Shown: positions 16,210 through 23,739, numbered from the stretch's first letter. The stretch: DNA of 42,194 nucleotides from Rikenellaceae bacterium (GCA_031262465.1 JAISHQ010000019.1:1-42194), one strand, 5' to 3'. Program-made: numbers and translations. Notes: generated by a model not told the origin, from the letters alone.

Positions 16210-17115
16210 ATGAAAACACCCACCACTCCGGAATACTTCTGCGTCTCGAAGTATCCGGTCATCAACGACACCGATTTTTATTGGGGGCTGGCCGTTGCGG
16301 CGGTCGGACACCGCCGAATGTACCGCGTCGAGACCTATCCGCCCAACGATCAGCCCACAGAATACTTTTTCGACAGCACCAAAGGCCGCGTGCTGAGCGA
16401 GTATCAATTGCTGACCATCACACGGGGAAGTGGCTCGTTCCAGTCCAAACACATCCTGCCGACCACGGTCAAGGAGGGCGACGTGATCCTCTTGCGCCCT
16501 GGCGAATGGCACACCTATCGCCCCAACGAGCGAACCGGCTGGGACGAATATTGGGTGGGGTTCAAAGGGCCGATTATCGACGGGCTGGTTCAGTCGGGAT
16601 TTTTCAAAATCACCCAACCGATCTACTCGATCGGGATCAACGAAGAGGTCATCACCCTGTATAACCGAATTTTGGAGGTCGCCGAAGAAGAAAAAACCGG
16701 CTTTCAACAAATCTTGGGCGGGTTGGTCTATCACCTGTTGAGCCTAATGAAATATATGCTTAAAAATAAGCAGTTTAACGATAGCGATATCATCTGCCGG
16801 ATCAACCGGGCCAAAGTCATCATGCAGGAAAATATCTTACAACCGATCGCGCCGGAAGAGATCGCCGCCCAGCTCAACCTGAGCTATTCCTGGTTCCGCC
16901 GCGCATTCAAGGAGTACACCGGCTTCTCACCGGCCAAATACATCAGCGAGCTGAAGCTGAAAAAGGCCAAAACCATGCTCGTCTCCACCGCCAAAACCAT
17001 CAAGGAAATCGCTTTCGACCTCGGCTTCGAGAACGCCGAATATTTCTCGACCTTCTTCAAAAAAATGACCGGCCAAACCCCCATGAATTACCGGAATAAG
17101 GTGCCGAAGGCATAA
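16210..17115 (+). CDS. AraC family transcriptional regulator
   Basis: A 301-residue AraC/XylS-type regulator. The N-terminal half is a cupin-like ligand-binding domain (YQLLTITRGSGSFQ, then EGDVILLRPGEWHTYRPNE, then GWDEYWVGFKGP). The C-terminal 100 residues hold two helix-turn-helix motifs (IAAQLNLSYSWFRRAFKEYTGFSPAKYI, and KEIAFDLGFENAEYFSTFFKKMTGQTPMNYR). Similar Bacteroidales regulators control sugar-utilisation genes, but no target operon is adjacent except divergent gcvH-mdh and the accessory segment beyond. It is followed by a strong terminator. Confidence 0.93.
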   Translation: MKTPTTPEYFCVSKYPVINDTDFYWGLAVAAVGHRRMYRVETYPPNDQPTEYFFDSTKGRVLSEYQLLTITRGSGSFQSKHILPTTVKEGDVILLRPGEWHTYRPNERTGWDEYWVGFKGPIIDGLVQSGFFKITQPIYSIGINEEVITLYNRILEVAEEEKTGFQQILGGLVYHLLSLMKYMLKNKQFNDSDIICRINRAKVIMQENILQPIAPEEIAAQLNLSYSWFRRAFKEYTGFSPAKYISELKLKKAKTMLVSTAKTIKEIAFDLGFENAEYFSTFFKKMTGQTPMNYRNKVPKA

Positions 17116-17201
17116 GACGGGTCAATGTAAAAAGCAGGAGGGGGCACTAAGTAAAACAATCTCTTAGTTATCAAAGACCTACCACCCCGCCCTTACGGGC
17201 A

Positions 17202-17231
17202 CCCCTCCTTCCTTGAAGGAGGGGATTTTTT
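17202..17231 (+). terminator. Rho-independent terminator after the AraC gene
   Basis: A perfect 10-bp stem (CCCCTCCTTC with GAAGGAGGGG), 3-base loop, followed by ATTTTTT. It marks the right end of core sequence before the accessory segment. Confidence 0.8.
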
Positions 17232-17293
17232 CGTCTTTTGTCTTTCGAGTTGTCTTTGTTATTCTGCGCTTCGCCTATCCGAAACCCAATGCT

Positions 17294-17341
17294 ATATTAG
17301 TTCTTTTTCTTGTCCTTTTAACAAAAAATAAGAACTAATAT
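17294..17341. repeat. Inverted repeat spanning the start codon of the WYL-like gene
   Basis: Arms ATATTAGTTCTT (17294-17305) and AAGAACTAATAT (17330-17341) are perfectly complementary, and pairing continues weakly inward. The right arm contains the first two bases of the ATG at 17340, so the hairpin would mask the start codon, or the palindrome could be an operator for the encoded DNA-binding protein. Confidence 0.65.
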
Positions 17342-17711
17342 GCCGCAAAACAAATTCGCACTTGCCCGCTATCGCCTCATCGACCTGATGCTCCGGCGGA
17401 GCAACTATGTAAAGAGTTCGTCGATTATCGAAAAATGTTTCGAGCAAACCGGCTTCCGTGTCTCGCGACGAACCATCCAACTTGACATCGAGGCCATGCG
17501 CTTCGATTCTTTCTTGGGTTACAACGCACCGATAGGCTATTGCCCACGGCGAAAGGCTTATTATTACGAAGACCCAGCGTACTGTTTTAACCCCTTTCCG
17601 TTCACTCCGCAGGAGATAGCCGCCCTCCAGTGGTTGCTGAATCTTTGCATAGAGATGAAAAGAGAGGATTGTTGTGACGTTTTGCGCCGATTGGTAACGA
17701 TGGCGAAATAA
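17340..17711 (+). CDS. Short WYL-type transcription regulator (N-terminal HTH region only)
   Basis: A 123-residue protein resembling only the first third of Bacteroidota WYL-domain regulators: NKFALARYRLIDLMLRR, then VSRRTIQLDIEAMRF (winged helix), then RRKAYYYEDPAYCFNPFPFTPQEIAAL, matching their usual 'YYRYADPSFSI...L' link. Full-length relatives have about 330 residues with a WYL effector domain, which is absent here. It ends cleanly and the next gene begins 44 bp later, so this may be a stable short form rather than debris. It may regulate the following three genes; a 12-bp palindrome covers its own start. Confidence 0.6.
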   Translation: MPQNKFALARYRLIDLMLRRSNYVKSSSIIEKCFEQTGFRVSRRTIQLDIEAMRFDSFLGYNAPIGYCPRRKAYYYEDPAYCFNPFPFTPQEIAALQWLLNLCIEMKREDCCDVLRRLVTMAK

Positions 17712-17755
17712 AACTGCGCCATCGGATGCTATTTTTGAAGAAAAACAACGGTATC

Positions 17756-18253
17756 ATGGCTTTTTGGAATAGACAAGAGGGAGTCTCCCAATCTTTTTCC
17801 GATCTTATCCGCGGACTGCAGCACTCGGTCAGTACGGCAATGGAGATGATCGAAGTGCGCAATATCGAGCTTCTGGGGCGTTATTTCGACGAGGATGGCA
17901 ATGCCACGACCCGTCGTCTGCACATAGACGACAACCGGGTGGTCGATATTCCTATTATATCCATCGTAAACCCCTCGGCGATAAATATCAAAGAGGTAGA
18001 GATGGCTTTCGAGGTGCAGATCGACTCCTCCGGAGTCAAACGCAAAGCCGAACAGCCGGGCTTCATGGTCGATGACAAACCTCATCCATTCAATAATCAT
18101 ATTGACCGATCGAGTTTACAGGTTAGTTTTGGTGGAAAGAAGAACCTGTCGACGATGAATGTCAAGATCAAGTTCGAATCGACCCCAATTCCCGAAGGAC
18201 TTTCACGCATTATTGACGAATACGACAAAACAATCACTTCTAAAGAGCTTTAA
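17756..18253 (+). CDS. DUF2589-like protein
   Basis: A 165-residue cytoplasmic-looking protein starting MAFWNRQEGVSQSFSDLIRGL. It shares with the next gene an N-terminal amphipathic helix, a central 'VDIPIISIVNPSAINIKEVEMAFEVQI' strand region and a C-terminal 'EGLSRIIDEYDKTI' helix. This layout fits the DUF2589 family, whose function is unknown. An upstream in-frame start at 17726 would add ten residues but 17756 gives the family-like start. The second DUF2589 gene begins 2 bp after its stop, implying stoichiometric co-production and possibly hetero-oligomers. No signal peptide or membrane segment is visible. Confidence 0.68.
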   Translation: MAFWNRQEGVSQSFSDLIRGLQHSVSTAMEMIEVRNIELLGRYFDEDGNATTRRLHIDDNRVVDIPIISIVNPSAINIKEVEMAFEVQIDSSGVKRKAEQPGFMVDDKPHPFNNHIDRSSLQVSFGGKKNLSTMNVKIKFESTPIPEGLSRIIDEYDKTITSKEL

Positions 18254-18255
18254 TT

Positions 18256-18816
18256 ATGGCAGACAATGTAGCAAACAATTTTCAGGGACTTCCGATCGCT
18301 GACCTCATCGCGGCACCACTTCGGGCGGCCTGCGACTCGCAGAAACTGATGGCCTTATCGGCTTTCGAATTTATGACCCAAATCGGGTTCACCGAAGACG
18401 GTAAGTCGACTCGCCTTCTCACGTTCGATCTCGAACGTCCCGTCGAGGGGCAATCCGCAACATCAAAGGTAAAAGTTCAGGCGCCGTTCTTGGGCTTGGT
18501 GCCCATACCCTCTCTTTTGGTCGACGATGTGCAGATCGACTTCCAAATGGAAGTGACCGACACCGCGACGAGCAAGGAGACGAGCAACAGCGAGTCGTCG
18601 GTCGATGCCAACGCCAGCTTCAAATTCTGGTCGGTCAGCGGAAGTGTCAATGTCCACGGCAAAGTATCCTCCGCGCGCGAAAATACCCGCTCGACCAACC
18701 AAACAGCCAAGTATCAGGTACACGTTTCGGCACGCCAACAGCGACCCACCGAAGGCCTCAGCAAACTGATGGACATCATGGCCGCCTGCATCGAACCGCT
18801 CCCGGCCACAACATAG
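18256..18816 (+). CDS. DUF2589 domain protein
   Basis: A 186-residue protein with the clearest DUF2589 character: GLPIADLIAAPLRAACDSQ at the start, FEFMTQIGF, then APFLGLVPIPSLLVDDVQIDFQMEV, a polar Ser/Thr/Asn-rich middle, VHVSARQQ and the end TEGLSKLMDIMAACIEPL. It pairs with the preceding DUF2589-like gene (2-bp gap) and precedes an AT-rich orphan by 7 bp, so the three form one operon. The biochemical role of DUF2589 is not known to me; repeated co-occurrence of two paralogues suggests an assembled structure. Confidence 0.75.
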   Translation: MADNVANNFQGLPIADLIAAPLRAACDSQKLMALSAFEFMTQIGFTEDGKSTRLLTFDLERPVEGQSATSKVKVQAPFLGLVPIPSLLVDDVQIDFQMEVTDTATSKETSNSESSVDANASFKFWSVSGSVNVHGKVSSARENTRSTNQTAKYQVHVSARQQRPTEGLSKLMDIMAACIEPLPATT

Positions 18817-18823
18817 GTAAAAA

Positions 18824-19525
18824 ATGAGACCGTTTGACGATTACGCCAATATAATCAACGAGGTGATAGGTAGCTCAATAAGAAGAAACACGACTTTATT
18901 GAGTAATGCCGCCACCTTTTCAAGTCTTGCTGGACAGGACGATATTTTCGTGGATTTGGGAAGAACGGATGATCATATCGCTTGGACCCATTACAGGGAA
19001 GGGAAAATTTGTTTTCAAGAAATTAGGAATGGAGACGATGCGATGAGTTTCGAATTTACGGGATGTGCCATGGCAAAATTTACCTACACCGATAGTAATA
19101 ATCGCTCTTCCAATTATGTTTGTCATATATACTTACAGGGACAAGGCCAACCGAATGACACTCGCGAATCTTGGAATACCTTTGTAAATAGTGGAAGCAT
19201 AAGTAATATTGTACTCTTTTATCCTTTTAATTACTTTAACGTAAGAAAGGATGTGATTAAAAGAGATACAGATGTTATGAATATGAATAAGGGTAAATTT
19301 ATAATTAATTATTTTGCTGCTGGAGTTATTGACAATGATAATGTGTGTAAAGCCTTCTTTTATTCTGTAAAGATGAATATGGATGAGCGAAAAGCTACGA
19401 TAGAGCCTAAAGCAGACCATAAACTCACTGATGGTGAAATATATCGAGGAGAGATCGGTGATACCAAAAGTATTATAGGTGCAAACTCGGTAGATTCTGA
19501 AGCCCAATCTTGTTGTCGCATTTAG
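18824..19525 (+). CDS. AT-rich orphan protein in the DUF2589 operon
   Basis: A 233-residue protein I do not recognise. It starts MRPFDDYANIINEVIGSSIRR, contains a beta-rich middle (FEFTGCAMAKFTYTD, then NYVCHIYLQGQ) and ends with SEAQSCCRI, whose CC-R-I tail is unusual. No signal peptide or transmembrane helix is obvious. Its composition is much more AT-rich than the two genes before it and the core genome, pointing to recent acquisition. It lies 7 bp after the DUF2589 gene and its 3' end abuts a broken integrase. Function cannot be assigned; co-transcription suggests it works with the DUF2589 pair. Confidence 0.62.
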   Translation: MRPFDDYANIINEVIGSSIRRNTTLLSNAATFSSLAGQDDIFVDLGRTDDHIAWTHYREGKICFQEIRNGDDAMSFEFTGCAMAKFTYTDSNNRSSNYVCHIYLQGQGQPNDTRESWNTFVNSGSISNIVLFYPFNYFNVRKDVIKRDTDVMNMNKGKFIINYFAAGVIDNDNVCKAFFYSVKMNMDERKATIEPKADHKLTDGEIYRGEIGDTKSIIGANSVDSEAQSCCRI

Positions 19526-19729
19526 ATTTGCCGAGATAGCTGTCGATCAAGCCTGTGCTGTGATTCTCTCGCCGTCTAATTCCATTTGGCGGTGAGCCTG
19601 CATCACCCGAGCGCGAATCGTGTCAATCCGGGCGTTCACTTGGTCGTCCTTGCGGGTATCACCAATTTTGTCCGTAAAAAACGCCCCGAAACACCCCTTT
19701 TTTGCATATCCGCCCAAAAGAAAAATCAC
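19515..19729 (-). pseudogene. Relic of a tyrosine integrase N-terminal (arm/core-binding) domain
   Basis: On the minus strand 19549-19729 reads ...DDQVNARIDTIRARVMQA then HRQMELDGERITAQA before a TGA at 19547. A one-base shift continues as LIDSYLGKS. The joined order (N-x2-I-x2-I-R-x-R-V, then ITAQ, then LIDSYLGK) matches the start of Bacteroidota tyrosine recombinases before the catalytic domain. The catalytic domain is missing: the frame runs into the 3' end of the AT-rich gene. It is a frameshifted, truncated integrase, consistent with an old integration event at the neighbouring tRNA-Ser. The match is by eye to family pattern. Confidence 0.5.
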
Positions 19730-19777
19730 CGTAAACGCTTGATTTACGATGATTTGACCTATTTTGCCACTTTACTC

Positions 19778-19928
19778 GGCGGAGAGAGAGGGATCACCTC
19801 GCTTCGCTCGGTGATCCTTAGTGGGGAAGCTGGACAAAGCAAAACCAAAATTTGCAGGGAAGCTGGGATTAGCTCCTTCACAAGATGCCTCCACCAGCCT
19901 GCGGCTGACGGTCGGCGTTCAGTCGCTG

Positions 19929-19945
<17 letters not shown>
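19778..19945. repeat. tRNA-Ser 3'-end copies (attachment-site-like)
   Basis: A 19-bp sequence beginning GGCGGAGAGAGAGGGAT at 19778-19796 copies, in direct orientation, the 3' end of tRNA-Ser(UGA) at 19982. The reverse complement of the same 19 bp lies at 19927-19945. Copies of a tRNA 3' end downstream of the intact tRNA are a usual footprint of integrase-mediated insertion. The ~130 bp between them contains no gene. Confidence 0.7.
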
Positions 19946-20068
<123 letters not shown>

Positions 20069-20086
20069 GGGGGCAAAAGTAGCACC

Positions 20087-20212
20087 TTTTTCCCGTTCTC
20101 CAAAATTCTCCCGAAAATTAAGGGCGTGTTTTTCCCGTTCTCCAAAAATCTGCCTGAAATTAAGGGCGTGTTTTTCCCGTTCTCCAAAATTCTGCCGGAA
20201 TTTAAGGACGCC
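20087..20212. repeat. Three tandem 42-bp repeats upstream of the radical-SAM-like gene
   Basis: Units 20087-20128, 20129-20170 and 20171-20212 each start TTTTTCCCGTTCTCCAAAA and end AAGG(G/A)CG-like. They differ at a few bases. A fourth start (TTTTTCTCATTTATT) follows. A solitary copy occurs at 22007-22040. They sit between tRNA-Ser and the gene at 20272. Confidence 0.9.
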
Positions 20213-20271
20213 TTTTTCTCATTTATTAAAAAATTGTATCTTTACCCTATTATCAATCAAAATGTACGACT

Positions 20272-21738
20272 ATGGTGTATCGACCAATTACCGGCGTTTG
20301 GGAAATTACGATGGGCAACAATGTGCGGGGTGGGCATTACGGCTCTTTCTATTCGGATCCGCTACCGGACGAACTAACCACCGCCGAGGCGTTCGACCTG
20401 ATTGAGCAGATAGCTTATCTGGGTCTGCGCTATGTAACACTTTCTGGAGGAGAGCCTTTGACCCGTCGCGATTGGGCTCAATTGGTTAATTATTTGACGA
20501 GACGAGGCGTGAGCGTCAACCTGATTACCAACGGGTGGGCTGTTACCGAGGAGGTGGCAAAACAAATGAAGAACTGTAACATTTCGACGGTGGTGGTCCG
20601 GGTGGATGGCACCCGGGAGGTTCACGACAGAATCCTCAGGCCAGGGGTTTATGACCGAGTTGAGCAGGCATTCCGGATTCTCCGGCAACATGACATCGAC
20701 ACCCGCGCCATCACCACGCTTAGCGTTGAGAATAAGGACATATTACCTCAGATGAAAGACGAGCTGATACGGATGGGGGTCAGCTCGTGGCAGTTGTCGT
20801 TGGGTTTGCCGACAGAGATGATGGGCGGCCGTCGTGAGGATTGGATGTTGAACCCGTCTCAGATGGATGATATTCTTCGTTTTTGCACGGAGACAAACAA
20901 CGAAGGCAACATTGAGGTCTATCCGGCAAACTGCTTAGATTGCCACAGTCGAAATAGGTTTGGTAAGCGGTTTTCGTCTGCTGGGTGCGAGGCAGGAACG
21001 GGCGGTCTTGGGTTTTTATACAATGGCGACATCGTGAGCTGTGTATCTATCAAAGATCGAAACTATATTGAAGGAAACATTCGCGAGAGAGATCTTCAAT
21101 CTATTTGGGAGGACGAAAGCAAGTTTCTCTGGCGGCGGGAGATGACAAATGAGAAACTCAGTGGAGACTGTCAAGTATGCCAATATGGATCGGAATGCTT
21201 GGGAGGTTGCCCCAACACACGCTTGGTAATAGGCCGAAACCTATACGGTGAAAACCCCTATTGCTCACACAATTTCGCCGTGAAAACGGAGAGGAAAAGA
21301 ATCAGCGAACTAAACGATGCGACCGAATTAATGGCCTCGGCAAAGGCCTTGATCGAGGAGCATAAATACCAAAAAGCGACCATGTATTTGGATCGTTTGA
21401 TTGAATTGAGGCAGGATAACCCGGAGGCCTATCGTTTAAAGGGCTTTATCGAATACCAAAACGGCAACTATGAGCAGAGCGAGGAGTCTATGGTTCAGGC
21501 CCTGAGCCTTGACCCAAGCGATAGCCATGCGACGAAGGTGCTGGGGATGGCTGTATTCAAACAGGGAAAGAGGACGGAAGGGATTCGGCTCGTGGAGCGA
21601 TCGTTGCAAATGGGAGAAGCCACGGCCCAAGAGGAATTAAAAGCCCTGAAGTACGAAAAAGAGAACAACAGACCCTATCCGCGGCGTCAGCCCCTACAAC
21701 AAAACAGGGTCGAAAAGGAGCTTTTTGTCAGGTTTTAG
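20272..21738 (+). CDS. Radical SAM-fold/SPASM protein with TPR tail, lacking the catalytic CxxxCxxC
   Basis: A 488-residue protein. The N-terminal barrel begins VWEITMGNNVRGGHYGS, the exact place where radical SAM/SPASM maturases have MGCNMRCKHCGS. All three cluster cysteines are replaced (Asn16, Gly20, Tyr23), as is the common extra one (Tyr27). The AdoMet 'GGE' motif (SGGEPL, 59-61) and strand motifs remain. The SPASM region keeps its ligands: Cys239 (GCEAGTGGLG), Cys257, Cys300-x2-Cys303-x5-Cys309-x3-Cys313 and Cys331. Residues about 350-460 form TPR-like helices. Loss of the first cluster should abolish radical chemistry while auxiliary clusters persist. Co-location with repeats and a terminator suggests a stand-alone accessory gene. 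Confidence 0.85.
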   Translation: MVYRPITGVWEITMGNNVRGGHYGSFYSDPLPDELTTAEAFDLIEQIAYLGLRYVTLSGGEPLTRRDWAQLVNYLTRRGVSVNLITNGWAVTEEVAKQMKNCNISTVVVRVDGTREVHDRILRPGVYDRVEQAFRILRQHDIDTRAITTLSVENKDILPQMKDELIRMGVSSWQLSLGLPTEMMGGRREDWMLNPSQMDDILRFCTETNNEGNIEVYPANCLDCHSRNRFGKRFSSAGCEAGTGGLGFLYNGDIVSCVSIKDRNYIEGNIRERDLQSIWEDESKFLWRREMTNEKLSGDCQVCQYGSECLGGCPNTRLVIGRNLYGENPYCSHNFAVKTERKRISELNDATELMASAKALIEEHKYQKATMYLDRLIELRQDNPEAYRLKGFIEYQNGNYEQSEESMVQALSLDPSDSHATKVLGMAVFKQGKRTEGIRLVERSLQMGEATAQEELKALKYEKENNRPYPRRQPLQQNRVEKELFVRF

Positions 21739-21743
21739 CCGGT

Positions 21744-21780
21744 AAAAAAGAGAGCAAATCCTATGTTTGCTCTCTTTTTT
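21744..21780 (+). terminator. Terminator of the radical-SAM-like gene
   Basis: A perfect 15-bp stem (AAAAAAGAGAGCAAA with TTTGCTCTCTTTTTT) and 7-base loop begins 6 bp after the stop codon. The A/T tails make it potentially bidirectional. Confidence 0.88.
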
Positions 21781-21792
21781 TGATAATCGTGA

Positions 21793-22004
21793 TTACATTT
21801 CCGGTTCTAAGAGTCTGTTTAAATTTTGTAGCCGAAGTTATTTGTGCCTCATTTCGAGTGATTTTTTCGCCCGCGAGGCGGCGAATAGTGGTTCCTATTT
21901 AACAACTCGCGGGTGAAAAAAGCGCCGAAATGTGGCGCAAAGAACGAGAGATATAAATTTTAAACAGACTCTAAGGCTTCGGCGACTATGATGCCGTTCG
22001 ACGA
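21793..22004 (-). pseudogene. 3' remnant of a second DUF1460 gene, split by a MITE
   Basis: Removing the MITE at 21811-21971 leaves minus-strand codons for NGIIVAEALEPEM followed by a stop at 21795-21793. The intact DUF1460 gene at 24106 ends NGIMVAEALEPEV-stop. At DNA level 21969-21999 matches 24118-24148 at 30 of 31 bases. So this is the tail of a duplicated or displaced copy of that gene. Confidence 0.75.
21811..21971. mobile_element. MITE of ~161 bp with terminal inverted repeats
   Basis: The ends GAGTCTGTTTAAA and TTTAAACAGACTC are inverted repeats, flanked on both sides by TAA (21808-21810 and 21972-21974), a likely 3-bp target duplication. The interior is also a long imperfect hairpin, with facing TTTTTTCGCCCGCGAG and CTCGCGGGTGAAAAAA. 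There is no coding capacity. The end sequence and TNA-type target duplication recall IS5-family (IS1031-like) elements, which is an inference. Confidence 0.8.
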
Positions 22005-22006
22005 CC

Positions 22007-22040
22007 TTTTTCCCGTTCTCCAAAATTCTGCCTGAAATTA
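22007..22040. repeat. Solitary copy of the 42-bp repeat
   Basis: Thirty-four bases starting TTTTTCCCGTTCTCCAAAA match the tandem units at 20087-20212. The copy directly follows the DUF1460 remnant. The remaining 22041-22149 is AT-rich and shows only a small hairpin (GGGTATA/TACACCC) that may end the lipoprotein transcript. Confidence 0.85.
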
Positions 22041-22149
22041 TCTAAGGCTATTGCCGCAACAGTGTGAAACTAAACACTATTGGATATATTTGGAATCGGG
22101 TATATTTTACACCCAATAAAAACGAATAACTTTCCAGCAGAAAGAAACG

Positions 22150-23049
22150 CTACTCTATTCCTACATCCATTGTTTCATAGCTTGACATGGGGATTGTGAC
22201 ACCATTCCTCAAAGCCTCGTTTCTTATACGTTGCATCTCTCTCTGCCCGTCACGTATAGCTCTCTTTTGCAGTACATAATTAGAAGCACTGATACTTGCG
22301 TTGGTAAGGGAATTGATATTCCCTTTGACTTGTTGTTCCCATTTTTGATATTGTTGCAAGTAGTTTGTGGACGAACCGCTACTACTATTGCTGCTGGAAG
22401 TTCCTGAGGAATAAGACGATGATATTGTCGCTGCCGATGTTCCACCATCAATCAGAGTTGCTGCTGTCGCTACCGTACCCAGAACCGCTCCTGTGATTTC
22501 CAATGCGTTTATAAACCATCCCTCTCCGGGGTTCGCTTTCCTATATGCCCGTCTTTCTTCCCTATCTGCCAGTCTTTCCTCTCTCCTTTCGTTTATAGCT
22601 CTCGATGGACGGATAAGTGCCAGATTCCTCTTATCATTTAACCCTGAGTTGGCCGGTGTTATCATCAGGTTGTTATCTATTTCCAAAATCGAAAAATGAC
22701 GGTCTTTAGGTTTTGAGACGGTACCGTATGCAAGGTCTACAAACCATCCAAATAGAAACACATTCCCCAAGGAGACGGGGTTTAATTTCTTTTCAATAGT
22801 CGTTTTAGCCTGCTCCTCAGTATTCCGGTCGATAACGGTGAGGTTCGAATTTTTCATACCCCTCCTCACATAGAGTCGGAACGATTTCTCGTTGATGTCG
22901 GAATAAAGATGATGGTCGAGACGATAGGTAAGGTCTCTGTCTGTGGTGTTGTATATCTCGATCTTGCTATGCTTGCTAAGCCCGCCGCTGAATACCGTAG
23001 CACAGGATGTAAAGAGAGGAACGACCAGTAAAAACAAAATATATTTCAT
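22150..23049 (-). CDS. Lipoprotein with 'CATVFSGG' start, function unknown
   Basis: A 299-residue lipoprotein (signal peptide MKYILFLLVVPLFTSC, lipobox cysteine 16). The mature start CATVFSGG and the central GNVFLFGWFVDLAYGTV resemble the 'SCATI...G' class of small bacterial lipoproteins. A charged Arg/Glu helix (ERREERLADREERRAYRK) precedes a hydrophobic Gly/Ala/Thr segment, a 20-residue Ser/Gly/Thr low-complexity run and a helical tail with NINSLTNASISASNY. It is AT-rich compared with the core genes, lies between direct repeats of DUF1460 sequence, and follows the outer-membrane protein gene by 42 bp. An envelope role is inferred; the exact function is unknown. Confidence 0.72.
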   Translation of the reverse strand: MKYILFLLVVPLFTSCATVFSGGLSKHSKIEIYNTTDRDLTYRLDHHLYSDINEKSFRLYVRRGMKNSNLTVIDRNTEEQAKTTIEKKLNPVSLGNVFLFGWFVDLAYGTVSKPKDRHFSILEIDNNLMITPANSGLNDKRNLALIRPSRAINERREERLADREERRAYRKANPGEGWFINALEITGAVLGTVATAATLIDGGTSAATISSSYSSGTSSSNSSSGSSTNYLQQYQKWEQQVKGNINSLTNASISASNYVLQKRAIRDGQREMQRIRNEALRNGVTIPMSSYETMDVGIE

Positions 23050-23091
23050 GAAAACAGTTTTTAGAGAGTGATTAATGTAATTAAAAAATGA

Positions 23092-23739
23092 TTATAGGGT
23101 AAATCCTATCACCACCTGACATGTGTTCAATAATCCCCACGATCTGTCTAAGCCCAAGCTCAAACGGTCTGTTATCTTATAACCAGCACCTAATGAATAT
23201 AATAAGCCACTGGATACAGGATAAGGAAAGAAAAAAGACACATCACTGGGATTCGTTATCGTATCAGAATTATTACTTAGGTACAAACGAAAGGCAACGC
23301 CCGTACTATAATAAAAACGCTTCCAATCAACACGCAAACGAAGTGGAATGACTAAATTATGCGTTGTGTATGTGGTTGTTATTGTCGTTTCCAAAGTATT
23401 CAGCTTATAATCAACGAAATATTCACCACTACACATTTGGTAGATTAGACCCGATTCGATACCGAGTATGTCAAAAAAAGTGTACTTGGCGGTACCACCT
23501 ATCGAAAATGCGGACTTTGACGAATGCGAAGACAAGTCGATAAGGTGAATTTCACCTGAATTACCTGTAAAAAAATTAAATGCATTACGATCCTTTCCAA
23601 TGCCAACCCCTGCTGTACCATAAAAAGACCATCGAGATTTAGGCTTCGTATTATCTTGAAAACTTGTTTGGGCTTGCGTTAGAAAAGGGAGAAAGATGAA
23701 GCATATTGAAAACACAAAGAATAGTAAACGTCTTTTCAT
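23092..23739 (-). CDS. Outer-membrane beta-barrel protein
   Basis: A 215-residue exported protein with a signal peptide (MKRRLLFFVFSICFIFLPFLTQAQ) and alternating strands typical of small outer-membrane barrels: RWSFYGTAGVGIGKD, then FSIGGTAKYTFFDILGIESGLIYQM, LVIPLRLRVDWKRFYYSTGVAF, and GAGYKITDRLSLGLDRSWGLL. The final residues (QVVIGFTL) end in an aromatic-containing strand as barrels do. It probably forms an operon with the following lipoprotein gene. Its start lies about 50 bp downstream of a highly structured candidate RNA on the same strand, which might be its long leader. Confidence 0.75.
   Translation of the reverse strand: MKRRLLFFVFSICFIFLPFLTQAQTSFQDNTKPKSRWSFYGTAGVGIGKDRNAFNFFTGNSGEIHLIDLSSHSSKSAFSIGGTAKYTFFDILGIESGLIYQMCSGEYFVDYKLNTLETTITTTYTTHNLVIPLRLRVDWKRFYYSTGVAFRLYLSNNSDTITNPSDVSFFFPYPVSSGLLYSLGAGYKITDRLSLGLDRSWGLLNTCQVVIGFTL

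Noticed and set aside
17340..17711. Frameshifted pseudogene of a full WYL regulator
   Set aside because: No WYL-domain codons were seen in other frames downstream; the next gene starts only 44 bp later, so it is recorded as a short gene instead.
20087..20212. CRISPR array
   Set aside because: Units are contiguous 42-bp tandem copies with no unique spacers, and no cas genes are present.
20232..20271. Small precursor peptide gene ahead of the radical-SAM-like gene
   Set aside because: The only start (20262) is out of frame with the main gene and runs through it; no leader/core peptide features are seen.
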